Below, one piece after another: positions 7,157 to 15,454 of a DNA stretch of 64,000 nucleotides. The notes beneath the pieces are model-generated. The model searched no databases. It saw nothing but the letters and a program-made list of their open reading frames with translations, and was not told the origin of the DNA. Made by a program: the position numbers and the translations under genes. Source of the DNA: Eupransor demetentiae (GTDB lineage: Bacteria > Bacillota > Bacilli > Lactobacillales > Lactobacillaceae); assembly GCF_963930865.1 (NCBI RefSeq), contig NZ_CAWVOH010000001.1:124001-188000 (forward strand), written 5' to 3'. How positions within the stretch are numbered: the stretch's first letter is position 1; every line of letters begins with the position of its first letter.

Positions 7157-8773
7157 ATGAAAGAGCATAAAGTCGGCCTAGTTCAACTTGTACTGCTAGG
7201 TCTTGGAGCCTTAATCGGTTCAGGATGGCTTTTTGGTTCATGGGAAGCAACGAAGGTTGCTGGACCGGCCGCTATCTTGTCCTGGATTATTGGGGCAGTT
7301 GTTATTTGTACAATTGCGTATAACTACGTTGAATTGGGAACGATGTTCCCTGAATCTGGTGGAATGAGTAATTTCGCCAACTATACTCACGGTTCTTTGC
7401 TTGGTTTCATCGCCTCATGGGCCAACTGGGTTTCCTTGGTTACTTTGATTCCAATCGAAGCGGTTGCGGCCGTTCAGTACATGTCAACCTGGCCATGGTC
7501 ATGGGCGAACTGGACCAAGCACTTCTTGAATCACGGAACGATTACCACTCCTGGTTTGATGGTGGTCTTTGGTTTCATCACTGTCTTTACTTTGTTGAAC
7601 TACTGGTCAGTGACGCTTTTGACGCGCTTTACGACCTTTATTTCCTTCTTCAAGCTGGGTGTGCCCTTTATCACCATCGTCATGTTGACTTTGTCTGGCT
7701 TCCATCCTGGAAACTACGGCTCATCATTGCATGAATTTATGCCTTACGGTACTGCGCCAATCTTTGCCGCAACGACTGTTTCAGGTATTATCTTCTCCTT
7801 CAACGCCTTCCAGACCATTATTAACATGGGAAGCGAAGTGAAGAACCCTAAGCGTGATATCGCCTTGGGTGTTGCTATTTCAATGGGAATTGCAGCGCTC
7901 TTGTACATTGTTATCCAGTCAACTTACATTACTTCCGTAAGTCCATCAATGCTTCATGCAGCTGGTGGTTGGCATGGCATTAATTTCGAATCACCATTTG
8001 CCGATTTGGCCATTATGCTGGGGATTCATTGGTTGGCTGTGCTGCTTTATACGGATGCCTTCATTTCACCATTCGGTACTGGCGTTTCCTTTGCTGCCTC
8101 AACTGGTCGTGCTCTTGCAGCTATGGCCGGCAGCAAGCACATCCCAGCTTACCTTGGTAAGATTAACAAGAAGTACGGTATTCCTCGTTTGGCCATGGTG
8201 ACCAACGCCGTACTGTCAATGTTGATGGTTTCTGTCTTCCGTTCATGGGGAACTTTGGCAGCCGTGATCTCAACGGCAACTTTGATTGCTTACTTGACTG
8301 GTCCGGTTTCCGTTGCCTCAATGCGTAAGATGGCGCCAAACTTTACCCGTCCATTTAAAACTAAGGCCATGAAGTTCATGGCACCACTTGCCTTTGTTTT
8401 GGCTTCACTTGCCACTTACTGGGCAATGTGGCCTACGACGATTGAAGTTATCCTGATTATCGTGCTTGGTTTGCCATTCTACTTCTTCTACGAATGGCGT
8501 CTCGGGTGGGATAAGAACCGTGCCAAGAAGCAGGCGACTGGTTCGTTCTGGATGATTTCATACTTGGTTGTCCTTTCCTTGATGTCTTACATCGGTTCAA
8601 AGGAATTCAACGGTGTTGGACTCGTTCCTTACCCATTGGACTTCGTGATGATTATCGTTGTTGCCCTTGGTTTCTACTACTGGGGTACTGATAGTCGCGT
8701 TTTGACGAAGCACTTCAAGCGTGCTAAGCGCATTAACGACACAGTGGAAGATGATTCTGCTGAAGAGAATTAA
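7157..8773 (+). CDS. APC-family amino acid permease, aspartate:proton symporter-like (YveA type)
   Basis: Integral membrane amino acid transporter of 538 residues with about 12-14 helices. The N-terminal GLGALIGSGWLFGSWEATKVAGPAA segment is the APC unwound-helix motif, and the whole resembles Bacillus YveA: LNYWSV near residue 155, a NPKRDI segment near 232, IMLGIHWLAVL near 290 with DAFISPFGTG, and the YIGSKEF-like loop near 480 ahead of two last helices. YveA takes up aspartate/glutamate; substrate here is inference. Own promoter and terminator, so a monocistronic unit. Charged C-terminal tail (DDSAEEN). Confidence 0.8.
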   Translation: MKEHKVGLVQLVLLGLGALIGSGWLFGSWEATKVAGPAAILSWIIGAVVICTIAYNYVELGTMFPESGGMSNFANYTHGSLLGFIASWANWVSLVTLIPIEAVAAVQYMSTWPWSWANWTKHFLNHGTITTPGLMVVFGFITVFTLLNYWSVTLLTRFTTFISFFKLGVPFITIVMLTLSGFHPGNYGSSLHEFMPYGTAPIFAATTVSGIIFSFNAFQTIINMGSEVKNPKRDIALGVAISMGIAALLYIVIQSTYITSVSPSMLHAAGGWHGINFESPFADLAIMLGIHWLAVLLYTDAFISPFGTGVSFAASTGRALAAMAGSKHIPAYLGKINKKYGIPRLAMVTNAVLSMLMVSVFRSWGTLAAVISTATLIAYLTGPVSVASMRKMAPNFTRPFKTKAMKFMAPLAFVLASLATYWAMWPTTIEVILIIVLGLPFYFFYEWRLGWDKNRAKKQATGSFWMISYLVVLSLMSYIGSKEFNGVGLVPYPLDFVMIIVVALGFYYWGTDSRVLTKHFKRAKRINDTVEDDSAEEN

Positions 8774-8782
8774 AATCATTCT

Positions 8783-8807
8783 AAAAAGGCCTTGTTAGGC
8801 CTTTTTT
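8783..8807. terminator. Terminator after the YveA-like gene
   Basis: AAAAAGGCC-TTGTTA-GGCCTTTTTT hairpin with a T run. Confidence 0.8.
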
Positions 8808-8820
8808 CTTAGAAATTGAT

Positions 8821-8849
8821 TTGAATAATAATGAGAAAAATGCTAGTAT
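8821..8849 (+). promoter_or_regulatory. Sigma-A promoter of bcaP
   Basis: TTGAAT (8821-8826), 17-nt spacer, TGC-TAGTAT with extended -10 (8841-8849). Confidence 0.65.
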
Positions 8850-8891
8850 TATTAAATCGAATATTAATAAAGTGCTTTCGGAGGAAAGAAT

Positions 8892-10316
8892 ATGTCGATT
8901 AAAAAATGGTTCGCTGGCTGGTTTCACCGCGCTTCACCAGCTAGTTTCGAACAGAGTGATTCACATCTAAAGAAGACCCTTGGGGTTAAGGAAATGTTGG
9001 CCCTTGGATTGGGAACGATTGTTTCAACGGCCATCTTCACTTTGCCAGGTATCGTTGCCGCTAATCATGCTGGTCCAGCCGTTGTTTTGTGTTTCTTGGT
9101 CGCTGCTGTTGTTTCCGGTTTGACCGCCTTTGCTTACGCTGAATTTGCCTCCGTATTGCCATTTGCCGGTTCCGTTTATTCTTGGGCCAGTGTTGTCTTT
9201 GGTGAGTTCTGGGGCTGGATTGCTGGTTGGGCCCTCTTAGCAGAATATTTCATCGCCGTGGCCTTTGTGGCTTCAGGTTGGTCAGCTAACTTCAAGCTCT
9301 TCCTTTCTTCTTACCACTTGGCTTTGCCAAAGGCCCTGTCAGGATCTTTCGCTGCTGGTAACGGCGGCGTAATTGATCTTTTCTCACTGATTGCAGTGTT
9401 GATCGTGGCAGTTTTGCTTTGGGGTGGAACTAGCACGACTGCAAAGGTGGAAAATTTCTTGGTTGTCGGGAAATTGTTGGTTGTTTTGATTTTCATTGGT
9501 GTTGGAATGACTGCCATTCACCCAAGTAACTATACGCCCTTTATCCCAGCTCACGTAGCCGGCACTAAGTTTGGTGGCTTCCCTGGTATTATGGCGGGTG
9601 CTGCACAAATCTTCATCGCCTACATTGGTTTTGATTCGATTGCGGCTAACTCTGCCGAGGCTAAAAATCCTGAAAAGACAATGCCTCGTGGAATTATTGG
9701 TTCACTTGTAATCGCTACTTTGCTCTTCTCAGCGGTTGCCTTGGTTCTTGTTGGTATGTTCCATTATACCAAGTACGCTAACAATGCCGCTCCTGCAGCT
9801 TGGGCATTGCTGAACTCCGGACACCCATGGGTATCGAACTTGCTTTCAGTCGTTGCCCTTGCTGGAATGTTTACTGCCATTATCGGAATGATGATGGCTG
9901 GTTCACGATTGATTTATGCCTTTGGCCGTGATGGCCTTTTGCCAAACTTCCTTGGTACGGTTAATAAGAAGGGCTTGCCTAACAATGCGCTCCTTGTTTT
10001 GACTGTGATTGCGGTTTTGATTGGATCAATCTTCTCCTTCACTCAGCTTGCTGGGCTGATTTCAGCGGGTACCTTGATTGCCTTTACTATGGTTTCACTT
10101 GGAATTTATGCGCTTCGTCCTCGTGAAGGAAAAGACTTGCCTTTGCCTGGTTACAAGATGCCCCTCTATCCTGTTTTGCCTCTTTTGGGAGCTGCAGGTG
10201 CTGTTTGGGTATTCATGGAGCTGGATTCTGACGCCCAATGGGCAGCCTTAATCTGGTTTATCATTGGTGTGATTGTCTATGCTGCTTATGGTTCATGGAA
10301 CAGCAAATTGAAATAA
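8892..10316 (+). CDS. bcaP: Branched-chain amino acid permease, BcaP-like (APC superfamily)
   Basis: Membrane importer of 474 residues, about 12 helices. It closely follows lactococcal BcaP: LGLGTIVSTAIFTLPG (about 37-52), FAGSVYSWASVVFGEFWGWIAGWALLAEYF, AYIGFDSIAANSAEAKNPEKTMPRGIIGSL (about 247-277), and GSRLIYAFGRDGLLP (about 337-351). BcaP moves isoleucine, leucine, valine and also methionine. RBS GGAGGAAAG precedes the ATG. The next gene encodes an isoleucine epimerase, which supports a branched-chain substrate. A terminator separates the two, so they need not be co-transcribed. Confidence 0.82.
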   Translation: MSIKKWFAGWFHRASPASFEQSDSHLKKTLGVKEMLALGLGTIVSTAIFTLPGIVAANHAGPAVVLCFLVAAVVSGLTAFAYAEFASVLPFAGSVYSWASVVFGEFWGWIAGWALLAEYFIAVAFVASGWSANFKLFLSSYHLALPKALSGSFAAGNGGVIDLFSLIAVLIVAVLLWGGTSTTAKVENFLVVGKLLVVLIFIGVGMTAIHPSNYTPFIPAHVAGTKFGGFPGIMAGAAQIFIAYIGFDSIAANSAEAKNPEKTMPRGIIGSLVIATLLFSAVALVLVGMFHYTKYANNAAPAAWALLNSGHPWVSNLLSVVALAGMFTAIIGMMMAGSRLIYAFGRDGLLPNFLGTVNKKGLPNNALLVLTVIAVLIGSIFSFTQLAGLISAGTLIAFTMVSLGIYALRPREGKDLPLPGYKMPLYPVLPLLGAAGAVWVFMELDSDAQWAALIWFIIGVIVYAAYGSWNSKLK

Positions 10317-10324
10317 ACTTTCCT

Positions 10325-10350
10325 AAAAGCCTTCAACCGAAGGCTTTTTT
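10325..10350 (+). terminator. Terminator after bcaP
   Basis: AAAGCCTTC/GAAGGCTTT stem (10326-10334 with 10339-10347), AACC loop, T run. Confidence 0.85.
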
Positions 10351-10372
10351 ATTGTATTATTATTAAATAAAA

Positions 10373-11725
10373 ATGATAGAGGTGACTGCTATTTCTAATA
10401 ATAAAGAAATTTTACAACGCGAGGCGCAGACTTTAGCGCCGGCGAGTCGAATGGAGTATTTCGACATCGCAATTGATCACGGTAAGGGTGCCACCATTAC
10501 GGATGCGGATGGTAAGACTTACTTGGATTTGTTGTCCTCCGCTTCTGCAACGAACACGGGGCACAGTCACCCTAAGGTCGTTCAAGCCATTACGGAGCAA
10601 GCCCAAAAGTTGATTCAGTACACACCGGCCTATTTTGCTAATACGACAACGGCCAAATTGGTCGATCGTTTAACAGAGGTCATACCAGGTGAATTTGACA
10701 AGGGTGTTATTTTTGGTAATTCCGGTTCAGATGCCAACGATGCCATGATTAAATTCGCCCGGGCCTATACGGGGCGTTCTTACATCGTTTCCTTCACTGG
10801 GGCCTACCATGGTTCAACCTATGGGTCGATTACCGTTTCCGGGGTTTCCTTGAACATGACGCGTAAGATTGGGCCCTTGTTGCCCAACGTGGTTAAGGTC
10901 CCTTATCCGGATCATCTACAGCGCAAGGCGGGGGAGAACGATCACGATTTCTCTTTGCGCATGTTCGAACAGTTTAAGTTGCCTTTTGAAACCTATCTGC
11001 CTGCTGACGAGACTGCCATGGTCCTCATCGAACCAATTCAAGGGGATGGCGGCATTGTGAAAGCACCGCAGGAATACATGGACTTGGTTTATGATTTCAC
11101 CCGTAAAAATGGCATCGTCTTTGCCGTTGATGAAGTTAACCAGGGATTGGGCCGAACCGGCAAGTGGTGGTCCATTGATAATTTTGGCATTGAACCGGAT
11201 TTGATGGCAATTGGAAAGTCGATTGCTTCCGGTTTGCCTTTGTCGGCTGTGGTGGGTCGCAAAGAAATTATGGATGCTTTGCAGGCGCCAGCCAACACCT
11301 ATACGACGGCGGGAAACCCAGTCACGGCAGCGGCTGCCTTGGCTACCCTCGACGTTATTAAAGAGGAAAAGTTGGTGGAGCGCTCTGCTCATTTGGGTGC
11401 CAAGGCCAAGGCTTTCTTCGAAGGCTTGCAGGCCAAGTACGATTTCATCGGCAATGTCCGCATGTACGGCTTTGATGGAGGCATCGACATTGTTGGACCA
11501 GACGGAAAAGGCGATGTCGCCATCACCAACCGCTTGATTTATCGAATCTTCGAGTTGGGGGCCATTATGATTTCCTTGCGTGGAAGCACTTTGCGTTTCC
11601 AGCCACCTTTGGTCATGACCGATCAAGAGCTTGAGCAAGCCTTTGCGATGATTGAACAGGCCTGTGCGGAAGAAGCAGCCGGTAAGCTCGGTGAACCGAA
11701 GAAATCCGGCCATATCGGTTGGTGA
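10373..11725 (+). CDS. Isoleucine 2-epimerase-like class III PLP enzyme
   Basis: Cytosolic fold-type I PLP enzyme of 450 residues. It resembles the Lactobacillus buchneri isoleucine 2-epimerase throughout, which interconverts L-isoleucine and D-allo-isoleucine: SASATNTGHSHPKVVQAI, FGNSGSDANDAMIKFARAYTGR, GAYHGSTYGSITVSG, EPIQGDGGIVKAP, DEVNQGLGRTGKWW and the PLP-lysine segment GKSIASGLPLSAVVGRKE (Lys near 280), ending GHIGW as in that enzyme. Class III aminotransferase function is the alternative. The ATG at 10373 has no Shine-Dalgarno upstream and a TATTAT box (10355-10360) only 12 nt before it; start is therefore uncertain. The alaS T-box promoter lies over its 3' end. Confidence 0.82.
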   Translation: MIEVTAISNNKEILQREAQTLAPASRMEYFDIAIDHGKGATITDADGKTYLDLLSSASATNTGHSHPKVVQAITEQAQKLIQYTPAYFANTTTAKLVDRLTEVIPGEFDKGVIFGNSGSDANDAMIKFARAYTGRSYIVSFTGAYHGSTYGSITVSGVSLNMTRKIGPLLPNVVKVPYPDHLQRKAGENDHDFSLRMFEQFKLPFETYLPADETAMVLIEPIQGDGGIVKAPQEYMDLVYDFTRKNGIVFAVDEVNQGLGRTGKWWSIDNFGIEPDLMAIGKSIASGLPLSAVVGRKEIMDALQAPANTYTTAGNPVTAAAALATLDVIKEEKLVERSAHLGAKAKAFFEGLQAKYDFIGNVRMYGFDGGIDIVGPDGKGDVAITNRLIYRIFELGAIMISLRGSTLRFQPPLVMTDQELEQAFAMIEQACAEEAAGKLGEPKKSGHIGW

Positions 11726-11728
11726 TTA

Positions 11729-11737
11729 TGCTATAAT
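11729..11737 (+). promoter_or_regulatory. Extended -10 promoter of the alaS T-box transcript
   Basis: TGC-TATAAT at 11729-11737, beginning 4 nt after the epimerase stop codon; no convincing -35. Confidence 0.7.
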
Positions 11738-11743
11738 GACTTT

Positions 11744-11950
11744 AAAAGTTGGATATGCAAGCTTGAGATTTGCTCTTCAGAAAGGTGCTGTTTGCTGCGA
11801 AGTACCGGGCGCTTAACGTTTGTGCTCCCAACCGTCTGTAACGAAAGTTACCGCTACTCAGCGTTATGAGAATTAAGGTAAAGATCAATGATCATTACAA
11901 ATTGCGGTGGTACCACGGTAGCGCGTCCGCATTTGTGATGGTCTTTTTAT
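11744..11950 (+). ncRNA. T-box leader (tRNA-Ala type) of alaS
   Basis: The conserved T-box GCGGTGGTACCACGG is at 11904-11918; its TGGT can pair with the ACCA end of an uncharged tRNA with discriminator A, as in tRNA-Ala. A candidate GCT alanine specifier is at 11824-11826 on the 3' side of stem I. The terminator arms are about 11890-11907 and 11927-11943 (ATCATTACAAATTGCGG with CCGCATTTGTGATGGTC-like complement), followed by TTTTTAT. Uncharged tRNA-Ala would stabilise the antiterminator and raise alaS transcription. Confidence 0.9.
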
Positions 11951-11972
11951 TTTGTACCAAGGAGAAAATACG

Positions 11973-14654
11973 ATGAAATCAATGTCATCCGCAGAAATTC
12001 GCCAAATGTTCCTCGACTTTTTCGAGTCAAAGGATCACTTGGTGGTGCCCTCAAAAAGTTTGATTCCCGAAGATGATCCCACTTTGTTGTGGATTAACTC
12101 AGGGGTTGCCACTTTGAAGAAGTACTTCGATGGTTCGGTTGTGCCACCTAAGCACCGCATTACCAATGCCCAAAAGGCTATTCGTACTAACGATATCGAA
12201 AACGTAGGAAAGACGGCCCGTCACCACACTTTGTTTGAAATGATGGGAAACTTCTCAATTGGCGATTACTTCAAGGCCGAAGTTATTCCTTGGGCCTGGG
12301 AACTTTTGACCAGTCCCGAATGGTACGGCTTGGACAAGGAAAAGCTCTATGTAACGGTTTATCCAAAGGACCGGGAAACTAAGGAATTGTGGCAAAACAA
12401 GACCGATTTGCCCGATGGTCACATCTACGAAGTCGAAGATAACTTCTGGGATATCGGGGAAGGACCTTCCGGTCCCGATTCAGAAATCTTCTATGACCGT
12501 GGTGAAGACTTCATGGACATTCCAGCTGATGATCCAGAAATGTATCCTGGTGGCGAAAACGAACGTTACCTTGAAATCTGGAACATTGTTTTCTCACAGT
12601 TTAACCACTTGCCTGGTTTGACCGATAACTCACAGTACCCAGAACTCCCTCATAAAAATATTGATACGGGAATGGGCCTCGAACGTGTTGTTTCGGTTTT
12701 CCAAAACGGACGAACGAACTTTGACACGGATCTTTTCTTGCCCATCATTGCTGCTACAGAGAAGTTGGCCGATGGCTACCACTACAGTCAGAAGGAAGAT
12801 ACGGAAGAAAACGTCAGCTTTAAGGTCATTGCTGATCATATTCGTGCCGTTTCCTTTGCCATTTCAGATGGTGCTTTGCCTTCCAATGAAGGCCGTGGTT
12901 ACGTCATTCGCCGCTTGTTGCGCCGCGCGGTTTTGCACGGTCAAAAGCTGGGTATCAAGGGTAACTTCTTGTCATCTTTGGTTCCGGTCGTTGCTGAAAT
13001 CATGGAATCTTACTATCCAGAGTTGAAGGCCAACACCGCTCGAATCCAAAAGACGGTTGACGCCGAAGAAAAGCGCTTTAACAAGACTTTGAAGGCCGGT
13101 TTGGCCATGTTGAACGACGTGATTAAGGCTGCCAAGGATGCTGATGAAAAGCAGATTTCTGGTGCCGATGCCTTCAAGCTTTCCGATACCTATGGTTTCC
13201 CACTTGAATTGACGCAAGAACAGGCCGCAGATGCTGGCTTGACCGTTGATACAGAAGGTTACCAGGTTGCCCTTGAAGAGCAGCGTCAGCGCGCTCGTAA
13301 TGCGCGTGGAACCGATAACGGAATGGGCGTCCAAAATGCTGTCTTGACCGACTTGAAGGTCGATTCTGACTATGTTGGTTGGAATCAAACTGACGTACAG
13401 GGCGCCAAAGTCGTGGCAATCATCAGCGAGGACGACGAGGGTATCGATAGCTTGGTTGAAGAAGCTCAAGCTGACGATACGGTACAAGTGGTCTTTGATA
13501 AGACGCCATTCTACGCCGAAATGGGTGGTCAAGTTGCCGATCAAGGTGAAATTCGTGATGAAAAGGGTCAATTGCTTGGTAAAGTAACGGATGTCCAAAA
13601 TGGTCCTAACGGCCAACACATTCACACGGTCCTTGTGACTGAAAACTTCCGCCTTGAAGATGTAGTTGATTTGCAAGTTGATTTGGAACGCCACACGAAT
13701 GTTTCCCGTAACCACACGGCTACGCACATGTTGGACCAAGCTTTGCGTAACGTCATCGGTGGTGACATCCACCAGGCCGGTTCTCTTGTTGAACCCGATT
13801 ACCTGCGTTTTGACTTTACGCACGAAGGTCCTGTCTCAAAGGGCGTTTTGAAGCAAGTTGAAACCATGATTAACGGTGAAATTGCTAAGAACTTGCCGGT
13901 TACCTGGGAAGAAATGCCGATTGAGCAAGCCAAGGAATTAGGCGCTGTCGCTGTTTTCGACAACAAGTATGGCGATACAGTGCGTGTTGTTTCAATCGGA
14001 GACTTTAACCGTGAATTAGACGGTGGAACCCACGTGGCTCGCACCAGTGAACTTGGGGTCTTCAAGATTACCAACGAATCTGGAATTGGAGCTGGTGTTC
14101 GCCGTATCGAAGCCTTGACTTCTTTGCCAGCCTTGGCGGCCTTTGAAGATGAAGGGGAAAGCTTGCAAGCTGCCGCTGATTTGCTTAAGGTGCCAAAGCC
14201 TTTGGACCTGCCCAAGCGAGTGGAAGAACTCTTGGCAGAAGCTAAGCAACGCCAAGCTGAGTTGGACTCTTTGCAAGCTCAGTTAGCGAACTTGTCTGCC
14301 GCAAAGATTTTTGATCAGGTGGAAACCTTGAATGGCCATACTGCTGTGTTGGCTCAAATTAAGGTTGCCAATGCTAACGGTTTGCGCCAAATGGCTGATA
14401 CTTGGAAGCAAGAAAAGCCTTCCGACTTGCTTGTTTTGGCAGCCGTGATTAACGATAAGGTGAACTTGTTGGTTGCGGCCAATAAGGCAGCCAACGAAGC
14501 CGGTATTAAGGCCGGTGACTTGATTAAGACCATTGCCCCAGCAATTGGTGGTGGCGGTGGTGGCCGTCCTGATATGGCCCAAGCCGGTGGTAAGAACCCG
14601 GCTGGAATTGATCAAGCCTTGGAAGATGCCAAGAGCTACATCAAGGGAAAATAA
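11973..14654 (+). CDS. alaS: Alanyl-tRNA synthetase
   Basis: Charges tRNA-Ala; cytosolic; 893 residues. Start ATG 11973 follows AAGGAGAAAA; the upstream TTG at 11952 lies in the leader tail. Catalytic domain at the N-terminus, e.g. HHTLFEMMGNFSIGDYFK, DNFWDIGEGPSGPDSE, and DTGMGLERV. The editing domain has the HTATH zinc pair (His581, His585) but the usual CGGTH second half reads DGGTH (Asp683, His687), so one zinc ligand is changed from Cys to Asp. The C-Ala domain ends with a glycine-rich GGGGGGRPDMAQAGGK. Controlled by the upstream T-box. Confidence 0.97.
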   Translation: MKSMSSAEIRQMFLDFFESKDHLVVPSKSLIPEDDPTLLWINSGVATLKKYFDGSVVPPKHRITNAQKAIRTNDIENVGKTARHHTLFEMMGNFSIGDYFKAEVIPWAWELLTSPEWYGLDKEKLYVTVYPKDRETKELWQNKTDLPDGHIYEVEDNFWDIGEGPSGPDSEIFYDRGEDFMDIPADDPEMYPGGENERYLEIWNIVFSQFNHLPGLTDNSQYPELPHKNIDTGMGLERVVSVFQNGRTNFDTDLFLPIIAATEKLADGYHYSQKEDTEENVSFKVIADHIRAVSFAISDGALPSNEGRGYVIRRLLRRAVLHGQKLGIKGNFLSSLVPVVAEIMESYYPELKANTARIQKTVDAEEKRFNKTLKAGLAMLNDVIKAAKDADEKQISGADAFKLSDTYGFPLELTQEQAADAGLTVDTEGYQVALEEQRQRARNARGTDNGMGVQNAVLTDLKVDSDYVGWNQTDVQGAKVVAIISEDDEGIDSLVEEAQADDTVQVVFDKTPFYAEMGGQVADQGEIRDEKGQLLGKVTDVQNGPNGQHIHTVLVTENFRLEDVVDLQVDLERHTNVSRNHTATHMLDQALRNVIGGDIHQAGSLVEPDYLRFDFTHEGPVSKGVLKQVETMINGEIAKNLPVTWEEMPIEQAKELGAVAVFDNKYGDTVRVVSIGDFNRELDGGTHVARTSELGVFKITNESGIGAGVRRIEALTSLPALAAFEDEGESLQAAADLLKVPKPLDLPKRVEELLAEAKQRQAELDSLQAQLANLSAAKIFDQVETLNGHTAVLAQIKVANANGLRQMADTWKQEKPSDLLVLAAVINDKVNLLVAANKAANEAGIKAGDLIKTIAPAIGGGGGGRPDMAQAGGKNPAGIDQALEDAKSYIKGK

Positions 14655-14683
14655 GAAGATAATTAGAAGAATTATTCAAAACT

Positions 14684-14692
14684 TGTTATAAT
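14684..14692 (+). promoter_or_regulatory. Promoter of ireB-ruvX-hisK
   Basis: TGT-TATAAT extended -10 (14684-14692) with a weak TTAGAA -35 at 14663-14668. Confidence 0.65.
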
Positions 14693-14733
14693 GTTCATTA
14701 ACAACAAGAATGCGAAAGAAAGGAGCGTGTACG

Positions 14734-14985
14734 ATGAGTGTAGGGGATGAGACAGCGATATTTGATTTTGGTAACCAGTTTCCAAAGGACATTCATGAAA
14801 CAATGGTGATTGTTTATGATGCCTTGGAAGAAAAGGGTTACAATCCAATCAACCAGATTGTGGGCTACTTAATGTCCGGGGACCCGGCCTATATTCCGCG
14901 TTTACATGATGCCCGTAATTTAATTAAGCGTCATGAACGCGACGAGATTATCGAAGAACTCGTGCACAGCTATTTGAAAAAGTAA
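14734..14985 (+). CDS. ireB: IreB family protein (UPF0297, YrzL)
   Basis: Small cytosolic protein of 83 residues. In Enterococcus the IreB orthologue is a substrate of the IreK kinase and influences cephalosporin resistance. The sequence has the family pattern TAIFDFGNQFPKDIHETMVIVYDALEEKGYNPINQIVGYLMSGDPAYIPRLHDARNLI in order. ATG 14734 is chosen over 14710 because AAGGAG (14720-14725) precedes it. It overlaps ruvX by one base (TAATG). Confidence 0.93.
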   Translation: MSVGDETAIFDFGNQFPKDIHETMVIVYDALEEKGYNPINQIVGYLMSGDPAYIPRLHDARNLIKRHERDEIIEELVHSYLKK

Positions 14986-15431
14986 TGCGACTATTAGGCT
15001 TAGACGTCGGGAGTAAGACCGTTGGGGTTTCCGTAAGTGATCCCATGGGTTGGACGGCCCAAGGCGTAGAAATTATTCGAATTGATGAAGAGGCCAAGGA
15101 GTTTGGTTTAGACCGCTTGGGTGAAATCATCAAAGAAAAGCAAGCTAAGGGTGTTGTCCTCGGTTTGCCAAAGAATATGAATAATACCGAAGGTCCGCGT
15201 GTCGATGCTTCTCGTGCCTATGGTAAGATGGTTGAAGAACGTTTTGGTTTGCCAATTGACTTCCAAGACGAGCGTTTGACCACTGTTCAAGCCGAGCGGA
15301 TGTTGGTGGAAGAAGCCGATGTATCACGCAAGAAGCGTAAAAAAGTAATTGATAAACTTGCTGCGGAATTGATTTTGCAGAATTACTTAGACGCCCACGG
15401 TAAGCTCACACAGGGTTTACTGGGCAAATAA
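14985..15431 (+). CDS. ruvX: Holliday junction resolvase-like RuvX (YqgF), RNase H fold
   Basis: A 148-residue RNase H-fold nuclease associated with 16S rRNA 5' processing and/or junction resolution. Visible motifs are LGLDVGSKTVGVSVSDP (residues 4-20), GLPKNMNNTEGPR (about 60-72), DERLTTVQAERML (about 98-110) and a terminal DKLAAELILQNYLD containing the last acidic residue. Translation is coupled to ireB. In most Firmicutes yrzB follows; here hisK and the his operon come next. Confidence 0.93.
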   Translation: MRLLGLDVGSKTVGVSVSDPMGWTAQGVEIIRIDEEAKEFGLDRLGEIIKEKQAKGVVLGLPKNMNNTEGPRVDASRAYGKMVEERFGLPIDFQDERLTTVQAERMLVEEADVSRKKRKKVIDKLAAELILQNYLDAHGKLTQGLLGK

Positions 15432-15454
15432 CTAAATAGTCAAAAAGGAGCCTT

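Noticed and set aside
10916..11713. 265-codon minus-strand frame opposite the epimerase gene
   Set aside because: No ribosome site or family resemblance; the plus strand encodes a full well-conserved PLP enzyme.
12972..13823. 283-codon minus-strand frame inside alaS
   Set aside because: Mirror of strongly coding alaS sequence; composition not protein-like.
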